32,094 nt of DNA, taken from positions 1-32,094 of the IMG/VR virus record IMGVR_UViG_3300044641_003119; one strand, given 5' to 3'. The notes beneath the pieces were generated by a model. That model worked only from the letters and a program-made list of their open reading frames with translations. It searched no databases and was not told the origin of the DNA. This stretch comes from a virus. The position numbers and the translations under genes were made by a program. Numbering within the stretch: position 1 is the stretch's first letter; the number at the start of each line of letters is the position of its first letter. Of the stretch, positions 14,090 to 21,685 are shown one piece after another.

Positions 14090-15376
14090 TTAAATCATTG
14101 TGTTTACAGCAACTCCATATAATGTAGTACCATATGATACAAATGTTAAAATATCCTCCGCTTGTGATATTGGAGTTGGTATATATGGAAACGACTGTGG
14201 GAATTTAATATTGCTAGATAAAGTTATAGTACCATATCCTGGATTTGGTTGAAGAATTTTCAAAGATATAGTTTGTCCTGCCGTTATATTACTTGCATTT
14301 AGAAATGTATTGCTTCCTGATACTAATGTTAAAGTATAGAAATTACCCAAACTACAATCAAATGATGCAGTTTGAGAAAGTATACCTAATGAAGTTACTA
14401 TTCCATTTACCTTACCATTGAATTGCTGACTACCAGTAAATGTGTTTGAGCCAGTAGTTGCATAACTTCCAGTAAATGATGACAACCCATCTAATCTTGT
14501 ATTTGTAGATTGAGTATATGCATTAAACGAAGAAGTATTTAACTTTTGATTTATTTGATTTTGTAAGAAAGATGCAGTCTGTGTTAATTCCGCTTGAGTC
14601 GCGTAATCAGCTTGTAAGCTACTACTAAATGCTTCTAATTCATCTAATCTAAAATCAACAGATGTACTAAAAGGCCCTTCTAAATAATCTAATCTACTAT
14701 CTACTGATTGTGAATATAAAGTTACATTTCCAACACCACTTAAAGTAGATGAAGAAATATTTCCTGTTGCGGTTATATCACCACTAACAGATAAGTTTCC
14801 TAAAATACCACTAGAACCGGTCAAAGAACTGCTTCCTGACATTATAATTGTTCCGTTGAGTGTTTGTGTGTCTAAAATACTATCTCCCAAAATATTCGAC
14901 CCAGATGAGAATATAATAGATGATGATTCTATTAGTGTTACAACCTTATTTGCAAATAAGGTTCCTGAAACTATTAAATCATTTGTTAGAAACATATTAG
15001 ATGCAGTAATTGCATTTGATACTACTAAACTACCTGTTAAAGATGTTGCTCCACTTACTTCTAAATTACCATTAACTCTTACATTATCATTTATAGTTAC
15101 CTTACCTTCTATGTCGAATGTACCTGATATGATTATATTTCCATCAACATCAAAGTTTCCATTAACACTCAAATCTTCATTTACGATTATAGACTGAGAG
15201 AAGAACATATCTCCTGATGATGATATTGCAAATCCTGCATTATATCCTAAACCATCTTGAACAGTCAGATATCCCTGTGGTGCAGCTGCACCTACTGGAA
15301 AAAATGAAGTATCAGTCCCTAAATGTAATAGAGATTGATAAGATTGTGAAACATATAAATTACTTAAACTACCCAT
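14090..15376 (-). CDS. Tail fibre protein
   Basis: The protein has 428 residues. The N-terminus contains SFFPVGAAAPQGYLTVQDG. A run of short beta repeats of the 'V.G.L.VSG..' type follows (NGNFDVDGNIIISGTFDIEG), typical of trimeric beta-helix fibres. A coiled-coil stretch is rich in QSTNTRLDGL units (about 225-320). A globular C-terminal domain of about 90 residues (GNFYTLTLVSGSNTFLNASN to the end, NTMI) closes the protein. The coiled-coil motif SYATTGSNTFTGS and the C-terminal domain are shared with the 1161-residue fibre. It follows the tail terminator-like gene and precedes the Gly-rich adhesin, suggesting a fibre plus adhesin assembly. Confidence 0.75.
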   Translation of the reverse strand: MGSLSNLYVSQSYQSLLHLGTDTSFFPVGAAAPQGYLTVQDGLGYNAGFAISSSGDMFFSQSIIVNEDLSVNGNFDVDGNIIISGTFDIEGKVTINDNVRVNGNLEVSGATSLTGSLVVSNAITASNMFLTNDLIVSGTLFANKVVTLIESSSIIFSSGSNILGDSILDTQTLNGTIIMSGSSSLTGSSGILGNLSVSGDITATGNISSSTLSGVGNVTLYSQSVDSRLDYLEGPFSTSVDFRLDELEAFSSSLQADYATQAELTQTASFLQNQINQKLNTSSFNAYTQSTNTRLDGLSSFTGSYATTGSNTFTGSQQFNGKVNGIVTSLGILSQTASFDCSLGNFYTLTLVSGSNTFLNASNITAGQTISLKILQPNPGYGTITLSSNIKFPQSFPYIPTPISQAEDILTFVSYGTTLYGVAVNTMI

Positions 15377-15396
15377 TTTTATTTATTTTATTATTT

Positions 15397-16263
15397 TTAT
15401 TCATATTGCCATTCCCTAAACGCAACATCTGTTCCCTGTCCCCACTTCTCTGGTGTTGTTGACCATACTTTTGGATTAATCCACAAAATACAATTATCAC
15501 ATGTTTGATAATCTTCATATGGTAAATCTAACACTTGTAGATTAACATAATTATAATCATCTTCTCCTTCAAATGTATCCACAATTGTGAAACAACTTAA
15601 TCCTGTATAATTTTGTAATGATGGTGTCCAAACAGGAAAAGTTTTTGTTGAGAATACTTGTCCCATTGTCACCGGTTCAGCCATTACAGCTTTATATCTT
15701 TCATCAGTTACACAATTTTCAATTATATACCCACTACCGCTTGGATTAATTAAAAAAAAAAGACAACGATTTTTATCATTGTGGGTAGTTAACTCAAAGG
15801 TTGCAACCCATCCGGCCAATCCATTATTAAATTGGTCAGAGAATGCAGAACAATTTATGTCTCCGTTTATCTCAAATCCAGCAACTCCTCTTTGCGTATA
15901 CGAAGTTAAATCATTTAAGATACCCAATGTATTTGCATGAATGTCTACTACATCATCTACTCCATAAAACGGAACGGTCTGTGCATTAGTTCTATCACCA
16001 CTTTCGTTATTCTTATTTTTAATTTTATCAGCAACCGTTAACTGAATTGTATAGTTGGTTATGTTACTACCAAAATTACTTTCAGTTATTAGGATATTTC
16101 CTAATGGATACGCAGGAAACTGATTTACATCTATCTTTGTAATATCACCTTGTGTTACTGCAGCGATAGATGGATGATTACTCATTATTGTTTTGAAATA
16201 ATTCAAAGCATTGTAATAAAGAGTATAGTTTACACCTGTATTATGAACGATTTGTTGACTCAT
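15397..16263 (-). CDS. Tail terminator-like / tail completion protein
   Basis: The protein has 288 residues. Residues 1-125 carry YNALNYFKTIMSNHPSIAAVTQGDI, then FPAYPLGNILITESNFGSNITNYTIQLTVADKI, then VDIHANTLGILNDLTSYT. This is the pattern of small Bacteroidota phage proteins placed between connector and tail genes: a helix, 'HP.I..V..GD', a beta sheet and a C-terminal helix, like tail terminators. The second half (about 140-288) is an extra beta-rich part with seven Cys, including TCDNC. It lies directly after the connector gene. The terminator role is inferred from position and this pattern. Confidence 0.55.
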   Translation of the reverse strand: MSQQIVHNTGVNYTLYYNALNYFKTIMSNHPSIAAVTQGDITKIDVNQFPAYPLGNILITESNFGSNITNYTIQLTVADKIKNKNNESGDRTNAQTVPFYGVDDVVDIHANTLGILNDLTSYTQRGVAGFEINGDINCSAFSDQFNNGLAGWVATFELTTHNDKNRCLFFLINPSGSGYIIENCVTDERYKAVMAEPVTMGQVFSTKTFPVWTPSLQNYTGLSCFTIVDTFEGEDDYNYVNLQVLDLPYEDYQTCDNCILWINPKVWSTTPEKWGQGTDVAFREWQYE

Positions 16264-16268
16264 ATTTT

Positions 16269-16787
16269 TTATAATTGTATTCCACCGAAGTATTGATTAC
16301 TTTGGTCAGGATAGATTTGAGTTTGATTACCAACAGTTTCTAAGTATTGAGGTATGTTATTAGAATATGCAATTAAGTAATTCTGTAATCTCAATGCGTA
16401 GTAATCTGCATTATTCAATGCTTTATTTAAAAGATAATCAATTTCAGATTTAGCAGGTGCTATACCTTGCTCACTTTGTTGTTTAACTGCTCCATTAGAT
16501 TTAAATTGAACTGAACTGAATGGAATATATTCTACACATGCATACCACAATAAAGTATATTTAATATGGTCATCCATTAAGTCTTGATAATAAGAACTTA
16601 AAGAACTAAATGTGTTTGCAGTGATTTGTGCCTGTAAGTAATCGAATAGGACAGTTCCTAATAAATTCTTCAAGTACTTATCTTGTGCAGTTCTAACAAA
16701 CGGCAATAAAGCATCTGCATCGATTGCACCTTGCAACGGAGAGTTCTTTATAATATCGTTTCTATTTATGAATAATGCGTATGACAT
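16269..16787 (-). CDS. Head-tail connector (adaptor-like) protein
   Basis: The protein has 172 residues and is mostly helical. The motifs SPLQGAIDADALLPFVRTAQDKYLKNLLG, ALLWYACVEYIPFSSVQFKSNGAVKQQSE-like blocks and NADYYALRLQNYL match the connector family found directly after portals in Bacteroidota phages (DUF6712-like in my memory). Such proteins form the ring under the portal. The gene follows the portal by 2 bases and precedes the tail terminator-like gene by 5, an ordinary portal-connector-terminator order. The family call is by eye. Confidence 0.7.
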   Translation of the reverse strand: MSYALFINRNDIIKNSPLQGAIDADALLPFVRTAQDKYLKNLLGTVLFDYLQAQITANTFSSLSSYYQDLMDDHIKYTLLWYACVEYIPFSSVQFKSNGAVKQQSEQGIAPAKSEIDYLLNKALNNADYYALRLQNYLIAYSNNIPQYLETVGNQTQIYPDQSNQYFGGIQL

Positions 16788-16789
16788 AA

Positions 16790-18085
16790 TTATTTTTTAT
16801 ATATTTCGTATTCTTTTGAAAAGTGTGTTGGCATTGTAAACTTATCTAATGCTTCATCTTTACCTGGTATTGGTTCTAATGGAGTTTGGTCTACACTATC
16901 TTCGGTTGTAGCAGGATTTTCCATACTATCGTTAGTCTCATCTTCTACTTCTTCAATTGTCTTACCAGTTTCTTCTGCTGTTTGAGAAAGAATTACTAAT
17001 GGAGTTAATTGTTCAAAGTATAATTCAGTATCACTATATCCACCACATGCTAATGCATAATCTAAACTATTTAAAATAATGTTTTGGAAAGGTGCAATAG
17101 TCATCGTTTGTAAGATACTAAATGCAGTTTTCATTTCTTCTGATTGTGAAGAGAAACCATTGTTCTTAGTACGAATACCAAACAAGAGTGGAGATGTGAC
17201 CCTGTGCGCAACTAAAATGCGGTCCTGAGTGTATTCTGCAACATAGTCATACTTCTCATGTAAGTTTGTGATATCGATTACATCAATTGTAGGTTTAGTT
17301 GTAGGGTCATCATTGAATGATAACATAAATCTACCTGCGTTATCCGTACCTGTGAATTTAGCTTGTACTAAATCTTCAATAGTTTGTCTTTCTTCAGGTG
17401 CAGGAACTCCGTTATTGAAGTTTAACATTACTGCCGGTAAGAAACCATTAACAATATTGTTAAAGTGTAAATTTGATATCTCACCTTCTGCCATTGCTAA
17501 TTGTAAAGCAGAAACCCAATCCGGTAAAGAGTAGTAGTAAAGACCTGGACAATAATGTTTGATGTAAAGTATTTCCATCTTTTCATTAGAGGTTTCAAAT
17601 GCAGGTATTTTCTTTTTATCTCTTACCTTTCTTTGGTCGTTCCAATCAGTACAATAATAATAATTTTCAATCATTGGTGATGAACCTAACTTCTCTGCTC
17701 TTAATAATTGAACAGGTACATGGTACATCTTTTTGATTTTAGTATGTGTGTCATCCCAATAAACTTGGAATGCAGCATTACCAAATAATTTTAAATCAAA
17801 TGCAACTCTCTTAACTTCCTCTTGCGGAATCATTCTTTGTAAAGTCTCATTGAATACTTGGTCTTTGGAATATAAACCTTTACCAAATATTAAATCAGCA
17901 ATACCTTCTATGGATGCTGCATTAGTAGTAGATACATTGAAAGCAGTAGTAACTGCGTCAAAGAAGTCGTCATTGCCATACACACCAAATGGAACAAATG
18001 GATAACGAGTTTTAGTATCTTCCTGAATTATAGGAAGAGAGTTATTGTTTACATTAACTATTGAGAATTTTTGTTGTCCTTTCAT
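16790..18085 (-). CDS. Portal protein
   Basis: The protein has 431 residues. It begins with a beta-rich segment, then IADLIFGKGLYS and VAFDLKLFGNAAFQVYWD. A central part has KIKKMYHVPVQLLRAEK and MEILYIKHYCPGLYYYSLPDW, then LHFNNIVNGFLPAVMLNF. A long C-terminal helix is predicted around YTQDRILVAHRVTSPLLFGI, then EMKTAFSILQTM. This layout and the 'ILVAHRV.SPLLFGI' motif are typical of portal proteins of Bacteroidota phages. Portals form the dodecameric DNA gate at one capsid vertex. The last 60 residues are acidic (Glu/Asp/Thr-rich). Unusually the gene comes after the capsid and tail-tube genes. It starts one base after the previous stop (TAATATG). Confidence 0.8.
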   Translation of the reverse strand: MKGQQKFSIVNVNNNSLPIIQEDTKTRYPFVPFGVYGNDDFFDAVTTAFNVSTTNAASIEGIADLIFGKGLYSKDQVFNETLQRMIPQEEVKRVAFDLKLFGNAAFQVYWDDTHTKIKKMYHVPVQLLRAEKLGSSPMIENYYYCTDWNDQRKVRDKKKIPAFETSNEKMEILYIKHYCPGLYYYSLPDWVSALQLAMAEGEISNLHFNNIVNGFLPAVMLNFNNGVPAPEERQTIEDLVQAKFTGTDNAGRFMLSFNDDPTTKPTIDVIDITNLHEKYDYVAEYTQDRILVAHRVTSPLLFGIRTKNNGFSSQSEEMKTAFSILQTMTIAPFQNIILNSLDYALACGGYSDTELYFEQLTPLVILSQTAEETGKTIEEVEDETNDSMENPATTEDSVDQTPLEPIPGKDEALDKFTMPTHFSKEYEIYKK

Positions 18086-18086
18086 A

Positions 18087-18452
18087 TTAATCCATTATGA
18101 TATATTTGTTCTCGCTTTCGTGAGAAACATATTGTGTATTTTTATTTTCGTATACTGATTTATCTATTGATTGAGATGCATATACTTGTAGAGAACCATT
18201 CCAAATATCTATTGATGCACTTCCTGATTGATTATATAATACTGCACGATATTCGTCTGCAACAAATGTACCACTTATACTTGCAGTAAACGATAGTAAA
18301 CTTTCGTATGGAGTATAGGAAGCAGATGTAATAGAAGCAGTAAATGTATTTAATCCCATCATATCCGTCAAACTCATAGTAAATTCATTACTACCTGTTA
18401 TCTGTGTTCTTATCACGTATGAGTTAGACTGGCTTATGTAATATGCTAGCAT
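18087..18452 (-). CDS. Small beta-rich virion protein, 121 aa
   Basis: The sequence begins MLAYYISQSNSYVIRTQITG, continues with alternating Ser/Thr/aliphatic strands, and ends YENKNTQYVSHESENKYIIMD. It looks like one beta-sandwich domain similar to the small structural proteins that Bacteroidota phages encode beside head genes; I do not recognise a named family. It is the first gene after the double-terminator stretch and stands under the strong late element L4, just before the portal gene. A capsid decoration or fibre-base role is possible but unproven. Confidence 0.6.
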   Translation of the reverse strand: MLAYYISQSNSYVIRTQITGSNEFTMSLTDMMGLNTFTASITSASYTPYESLLSFTASISGTFVADEYRAVLYNQSGSASIDIWNGSLQVYASQSIDKSVYENKNTQYVSHESENKYIIMD

Positions 18453-18465
18453 TATCTTGATTTAT

Positions 18466-18499
18466 ATATTAAAAACACCAACTTACATAAAAATCGTTA
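18466..18499 (-). promoter_or_regulatory. Late element L4 (portal/tail unit)
   Basis: On the minus strand TAACGATTTTT (starting at 18499) and GGTGTTTTTAATA are separated by 9 bases, identical in boxes and spacing to L2. The AAC-to-GTG distance is 17 bases. It lies directly after the terminator at 18501-18531 and ends about 15 bases before the ATG at 18450-18452, so it would restart transcription after termination. Confidence 0.7.
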
Positions 18500-18500
18500 A

Positions 18501-18531
18501 ATAAAAAAACCCCACTCCGAAGAGTAGGGTT
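18501..18531 (-). terminator. Terminator with UUCG tetraloop after the tail-tube gene
   Basis: In the minus-strand RNA AACCCUACUC and GAGUGGGGUU form a 10-bp stem (one U-G pair) closed by a UUCG loop (18518-18521), followed by a U run. This is a textbook intrinsic terminator located 30-60 bases after the stop of the tail-tube gene. Confidence 0.92.
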
Positions 18532-18560
18532 AATATTTTTAGTGTTTATACCGAATGATA

Positions 18561-19124
18561 TTATGCAGGAGAACCATAAACTACTGTGTAGTTTGCAGTT
18601 AATCCACCTAATGCATTTTCCGTAGTACTTCCAGATAAGAATTGAGCAGGGAATTGTTCTTGACCTGTGAAAGTTAGAGAGTATCCGTAAAGGTCTCCTA
18701 ACGCTCCACCAGTTTGAATTGTTCCACCAGTCATATCAGCACCTTCTTTTTTACCTACTAAGAACGCATCACCATTGTTAGTCCAAACGATTATTTGAGG
18801 TCTACCATAAGCCATAAGCTTTAATTGAGTAGTCATTTCGTTTGTTAACTTCTTTAAGTTTAGAGTTAATTCTTGTGAAAAGAATGTAGTTCCGTTCTCT
18901 CTTGAAGTGTTAACAGTTTCAGTATATGCACTAGTTCCTTTCAATTCGTAGTAATACAAAATTGAGCCAGAAGGAACACCTGACAACAATCCTGAAGGAG
19001 TTGCTGTTTGAGCTGCAGTTTCTGTGAAAGAACCCGTCGTATAATTGATAAAGTAAACACCCTGTAAACCACCGATGCTTTCCTTACATACTTCGTTTCT
19101 TCCTAGAGTTAATGAACAAGGCAT
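18561..19124 (-). CDS. Major tail tube protein
   Basis: The protein has 187 residues. Conserved blocks are CKESIGGLQGVYFINY, ILYYYELKGTSAYTETVNTSRENGTTFFSQELTL, LNLKKLTNEMTTQLKLMAYGRPQIIV and GDAFLVGKKEGADMTGGTIQTGGALGDLYGYSLTFTGQE. This is the pattern of the abundant tail tube protein of Bacteroidota siphophages ('R..GT.FF.Q.L...LKK', then 'GR..I.V...G..FL.G...G...', then 'LGD..GY.LTFTG.E'). It polymerises into the tail tube. Immediately upstream is the capsid gene with its own terminator, and a second terminator follows, suggesting separate high-level transcripts for the two most abundant virion proteins. Confidence 0.8.
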   Translation of the reverse strand: MPCSLTLGRNEVCKESIGGLQGVYFINYTTGSFTETAAQTATPSGLLSGVPSGSILYYYELKGTSAYTETVNTSRENGTTFFSQELTLNLKKLTNEMTTQLKLMAYGRPQIIVWTNNGDAFLVGKKEGADMTGGTIQTGGALGDLYGYSLTFTGQEQFPAQFLSGSTTENALGGLTANYTVVYGSPA

Positions 19125-19149
19125 ATATTAATTTTTTAGTTTTGTTATT

Positions 19150-19175
19150 AAAAAAGGTGGGTGTTGAGACCCACC
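19150..19175 (-). terminator. Terminator between capsid and tail-tube genes
   Basis: On the minus strand GGTGGGT (from 19175) and ACCCACC (to 19156) form a 7-bp GC-rich stem with a 6-nt loop, followed by TTTTTT (19150-19155). It lies 14-40 bases after the capsid stop. No late element or host-type promoter is seen before the tail-tube start at 19124, so read-through must supply that gene; the hairpin probably acts as a partial terminator. Confidence 0.85.
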
Positions 19176-19189
19176 CTTTAATTATTTTT

Positions 19190-20158
19190 TTAGTAAGCTC
19201 CGTAGTATACGATGTCTTGACCAATACCGAATTGAGTACCACCTGTGTATCTCATTACAATTCTGTAATTTTGAGAACCATCAATGTTAGCCATATCCAA
19301 TACTTTTACTTCATTGTAGTCAGATAATAAACCTGTTCCGAAGAATAAGTTTGATTTTTGAGCTGCAACGATTTTAGAAGATGCCATACCTGGACACCAT
19401 ACGATTTCAATACCATTGAAGTTGAATGGTTTTTCACCCACGTTCATTTGGTTGTTCCATCCGTTTGCACCGATAGCACCACCTGCTAAAGCTTGTTGGT
19501 ATGCTTTTGCTACATCAGTAGATACATACAACAATACATCAGGCTTACCATAAACAGTATCAGGGATAGTGTTTACAACTGAATTTAATTTGTCTAACAC
19601 GTTAGCTGAAGTTACACTTCCAGAAATTACGATTGAACCACTCTTAGCTGCTAATACTGCTGTTGCACCACCTGCTGCAATTGATGCAGAGAATGCAGTT
19701 TGGAAACCACCGAACTCACCATTTGTTGAGTTAGTTCCTTGCCAAATAGATTCTTCTGTTGCTTCTGCTACTTTACCACCTACATAAGAGATTAAGAAAT
19801 CGTTGAAGTTCTTAGGAATTTCATCGAATGCAGAGAAACCTAATTGTAAAGCTTCCCATGAATCTACGAATTCTTGCTTACATAATAGTAAGTTAACTTG
19901 TAACTCTTTTGGAGTTAAAACTTGCTCAGAGATAGCTACACTACCTGAAGTTGTGAAATCACATGAAGCATCTTGTACGATACCACTCACGTCTAATTTT
20001 TGGATTACAGATTTGTACTTCACGTTTGGCATGATAGTTACAAGCTTCTTATCCAAAGTGTTTGCACTTAACAACGCTGCTGCGATGTAACCACTTGCTG
20101 CTTCACCTGCGTAGGTAGAAGTCACACTTGGTAATGCGAAATTTTGTCTTGCTTTCAT
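19190..20158 (-). CDS. Major capsid protein (HK97 fold)
   Basis: The protein has 322 residues. It starts MKARQNFALPSVTSTYAGE, followed by a helical region and a beta/alpha core with CKQEFVDSWEALQLGFSAFDEIP, NDFLISYVGGKVAEATEESIWQG, VYGKPDVLLYVSTDVAKAYQQAL, FNFNGIEIVWCPGMASSKIVAAQ and NLFFGTGLLSDYNEVKVLDM. These are features of HK97-like capsid proteins of Bacteroidota phages. No long scaffold domain is fused; the acidic gene just before it is the likely scaffold. Residues 10-29 resemble the protease C-terminus. A terminator hairpin follows at 19150. Spacing to the scaffold gene is 27 bases. Confidence 0.85.
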   Translation of the reverse strand: MKARQNFALPSVTSTYAGEAASGYIAAALLSANTLDKKLVTIMPNVKYKSVIQKLDVSGIVQDASCDFTTSGSVAISEQVLTPKELQVNLLLCKQEFVDSWEALQLGFSAFDEIPKNFNDFLISYVGGKVAEATEESIWQGTNSTNGEFGGFQTAFSASIAAGGATAVLAAKSGSIVISGSVTSANVLDKLNSVVNTIPDTVYGKPDVLLYVSTDVAKAYQQALAGGAIGANGWNNQMNVGEKPFNFNGIEIVWCPGMASSKIVAAQKSNLFFGTGLLSDYNEVKVLDMANIDGSQNYRIVMRYTGGTQFGIGQDIVYYGAY

Positions 20159-20185
20159 TTTTTTAATTTAAATGAGTTTATTAAT

Positions 20186-20908
20186 TTATTTATAAAGTTT
20201 AGATAAGAAAGAAGATTGTGCATCTTTTGATTTCTTACCATAATTTTTTCTGTTCAATTCAGTTGAGAATTTAACTGCTTCGTCTGTTGGAGCACCATCT
20301 AATTTTGGTAACTCTTCTTCTTGCATAGCAACTTCTTCGTCTACTTCTTCATCTACTGGTGGCATCATAGTCTCTTCCATCTTCATCATCTTCTTTTCCA
20401 TCTCTTCGATTCTGTAAGCCATTTTCTCCATCATCTTTTTCAATTCGATTTCGATTTCAGGCTTCTCATCTTCAGGCTTTAATTCAGCATCTTCACTTTC
20501 AGGAAGTTTTTCTACTTCATCAGTTTCTTCTGCTGCTTTTAAAGTTCCTTTTTCGATTTGACCTGGAACTTCTGGCATCTTATCATCTTCTGTGTAAGTA
20601 CCTGCTTGAGGAATGTCTTTTACTTTTTCATCAGCCATTTCTACATTCTCTCTTTCTACGATTTTACCATCTTCTGATTTTACTTTCAAAAGAGTTTCGT
20701 TACCTTCTGTATCCTTCAACATTAAGTCGTGGAAACCATTAGGTGCTGGAGTTTTAGTTCCATCTTCTGAAACTACGAATAGGTCTTCACCTACATCAAA
20801 TGTTTTTGATTCTACGATTGTTCCGTCTGCTAATTTAGCATAAGTCATTTCAACTTCGTCTGCTGATAAAAACTCAACAATCTTATTTAATACTTTTTTT
20901 GCGTTCAT
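20186..20908 (-). CDS. Capsid scaffold-like protein
   Basis: The protein has 240 residues and is strongly acidic. An N-terminal beta part (about 15-85) has motifs YAKLADGTIVESKTFDVGED, FVVSEDGTKTPAPNGFHDL and LKDTEGNETLLKVKSEDGKI. A Glu/Lys/Met-rich coiled coil (about 140-210, KKMMEKMAYRIEEMEKKMMKM) follows, and a basic C-terminus ends QSSFLSKLYK. An acidic, coiled-coil protein encoded directly before the capsid gene with a basic end fits a scaffold that contacts the capsid protein and is later removed by the protease. Element L3 is about 25 bases upstream, so scaffold and capsid form one unit. The function is inferred from architecture and position. Confidence 0.75.
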   Translation of the reverse strand: MNAKKVLNKIVEFLSADEVEMTYAKLADGTIVESKTFDVGEDLFVVSEDGTKTPAPNGFHDLMLKDTEGNETLLKVKSEDGKIVERENVEMADEKVKDIPQAGTYTEDDKMPEVPGQIEKGTLKAAEETDEVEKLPESEDAELKPEDEKPEIEIELKKMMEKMAYRIEEMEKKMMKMEETMMPPVDEEVDEEVAMQEEELPKLDGAPTDEAVKFSTELNRKNYGKKSKDAQSSFLSKLYK

Positions 20909-20928
20909 TTTATAATTGTTTGTAAGGT

Positions 20929-20957
20929 AAAAACACCTTATGTTTAAAAAATAGTTA
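20929..20957 (-). promoter_or_regulatory. Late element L3 (scaffold/capsid unit)
   Basis: On the minus strand TAACTATTTTT (from 20957) and GGTGTTTTTACC are 9 bases apart; AAC-to-GTG is 17 bases, as in L2 and L4. The second box also sits in a small hairpin, TAAGGT-GTTTTT-ACCTTA (20923-20940), absent from the other copies. The scaffold ATG is 20-30 bases downstream. Confidence 0.65.
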
Positions 20958-20968
20958 TTTTTAGTTTA

Positions 20969-21685
20969 TTATGTAATTACATTAAATCTACTTTTAAAGT
21001 AATCATAGTTTTGTGTTCTTTCTGCATCAGTTAATACTCTATTATATAATAATACGAATGGTATCTGTGCATCTGAAAATTCTAATAATCCTGATTGGTG
21101 TGTGCATAATGCAATACCTCTTGGGCCTTCACCACCACTTTCTGTTTTATTAGCTTTGAATGTATTATTTATATAATATGTGTAAAATCCAGCTGGATAA
21201 TCTCCTGTTCCATGATAATATCGCCAGTTAGTATCATTTGTACCAGTTCCTAATGGAGTGACTTGTGGGCCTGATGAGAAAAAGTTCTCTGTTGAATTAC
21301 TCCAATGTCCAAGTAACCAGTTATTATGTGCAGATAAAGTTCTTCCGTTACCCGAAGTATCCGTATATCTCGCTAAACCAATATATGTAAAATCCGAGCC
21401 AACTGCTCCTAAATTTGAACTACCTGTGGTGGGCCCTAAAACATATTGAGATGATGCTGCCGTAAATGCTAAAGTTGGAATACCAGGAGCTGTTGTAAAA
21501 GTTACACCATTATATAATGTTCCATTATTACCATTACCACTTAAATCAGTAATTGTTGACCCACTCCCTGGATACGAAGCCGATACCGATGCGTCCCAAT
21601 ATAAAACTAATCCACTAGTTACATATGTAAGTGCTGCTGCACCTACTGGGTAATTTTGATTAAATCCAAAGTTTTGAAATATCAT
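20969..21685 (-). CDS. LamG/concanavalin A-like virion protein
   Basis: The protein has 238 residues. Motifs LVLYWDASVSASYPGSGSTI, DLSGNGNNGTLYNG, PTLAFTAASSQYV, FTYIGLARY and IPFVLLYNRVLTDAERTQNYDYF are those of a laminin-G-3/concanavalin A-like lectin domain, usual in phage and cyanophage fibre-associated proteins that bind sugars. The ending 'LYNR.L...E..QNY.Y....F' closes the domain. Its ATG shares a base with the stop of the long fibre gene (TAATG). It is therefore probably a distal or lateral carbohydrate-binding part attached to that fibre. There is no signal peptide. Confidence 0.75.
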   Translation of the reverse strand: MIFQNFGFNQNYPVGAAALTYVTSGLVLYWDASVSASYPGSGSTITDLSGNGNNGTLYNGVTFTTAPGIPTLAFTAASSQYVLGPTTGSSNLGAVGSDFTYIGLARYTDTSGNGRTLSAHNNWLLGHWSNSTENFFSSGPQVTPLGTGTNDTNWRYYHGTGDYPAGFYTYYINNTFKANKTESGGEGPRGIALCTHQSGLLEFSDAQIPFVLLYNRVLTDAERTQNYDYFKSRFNVIT

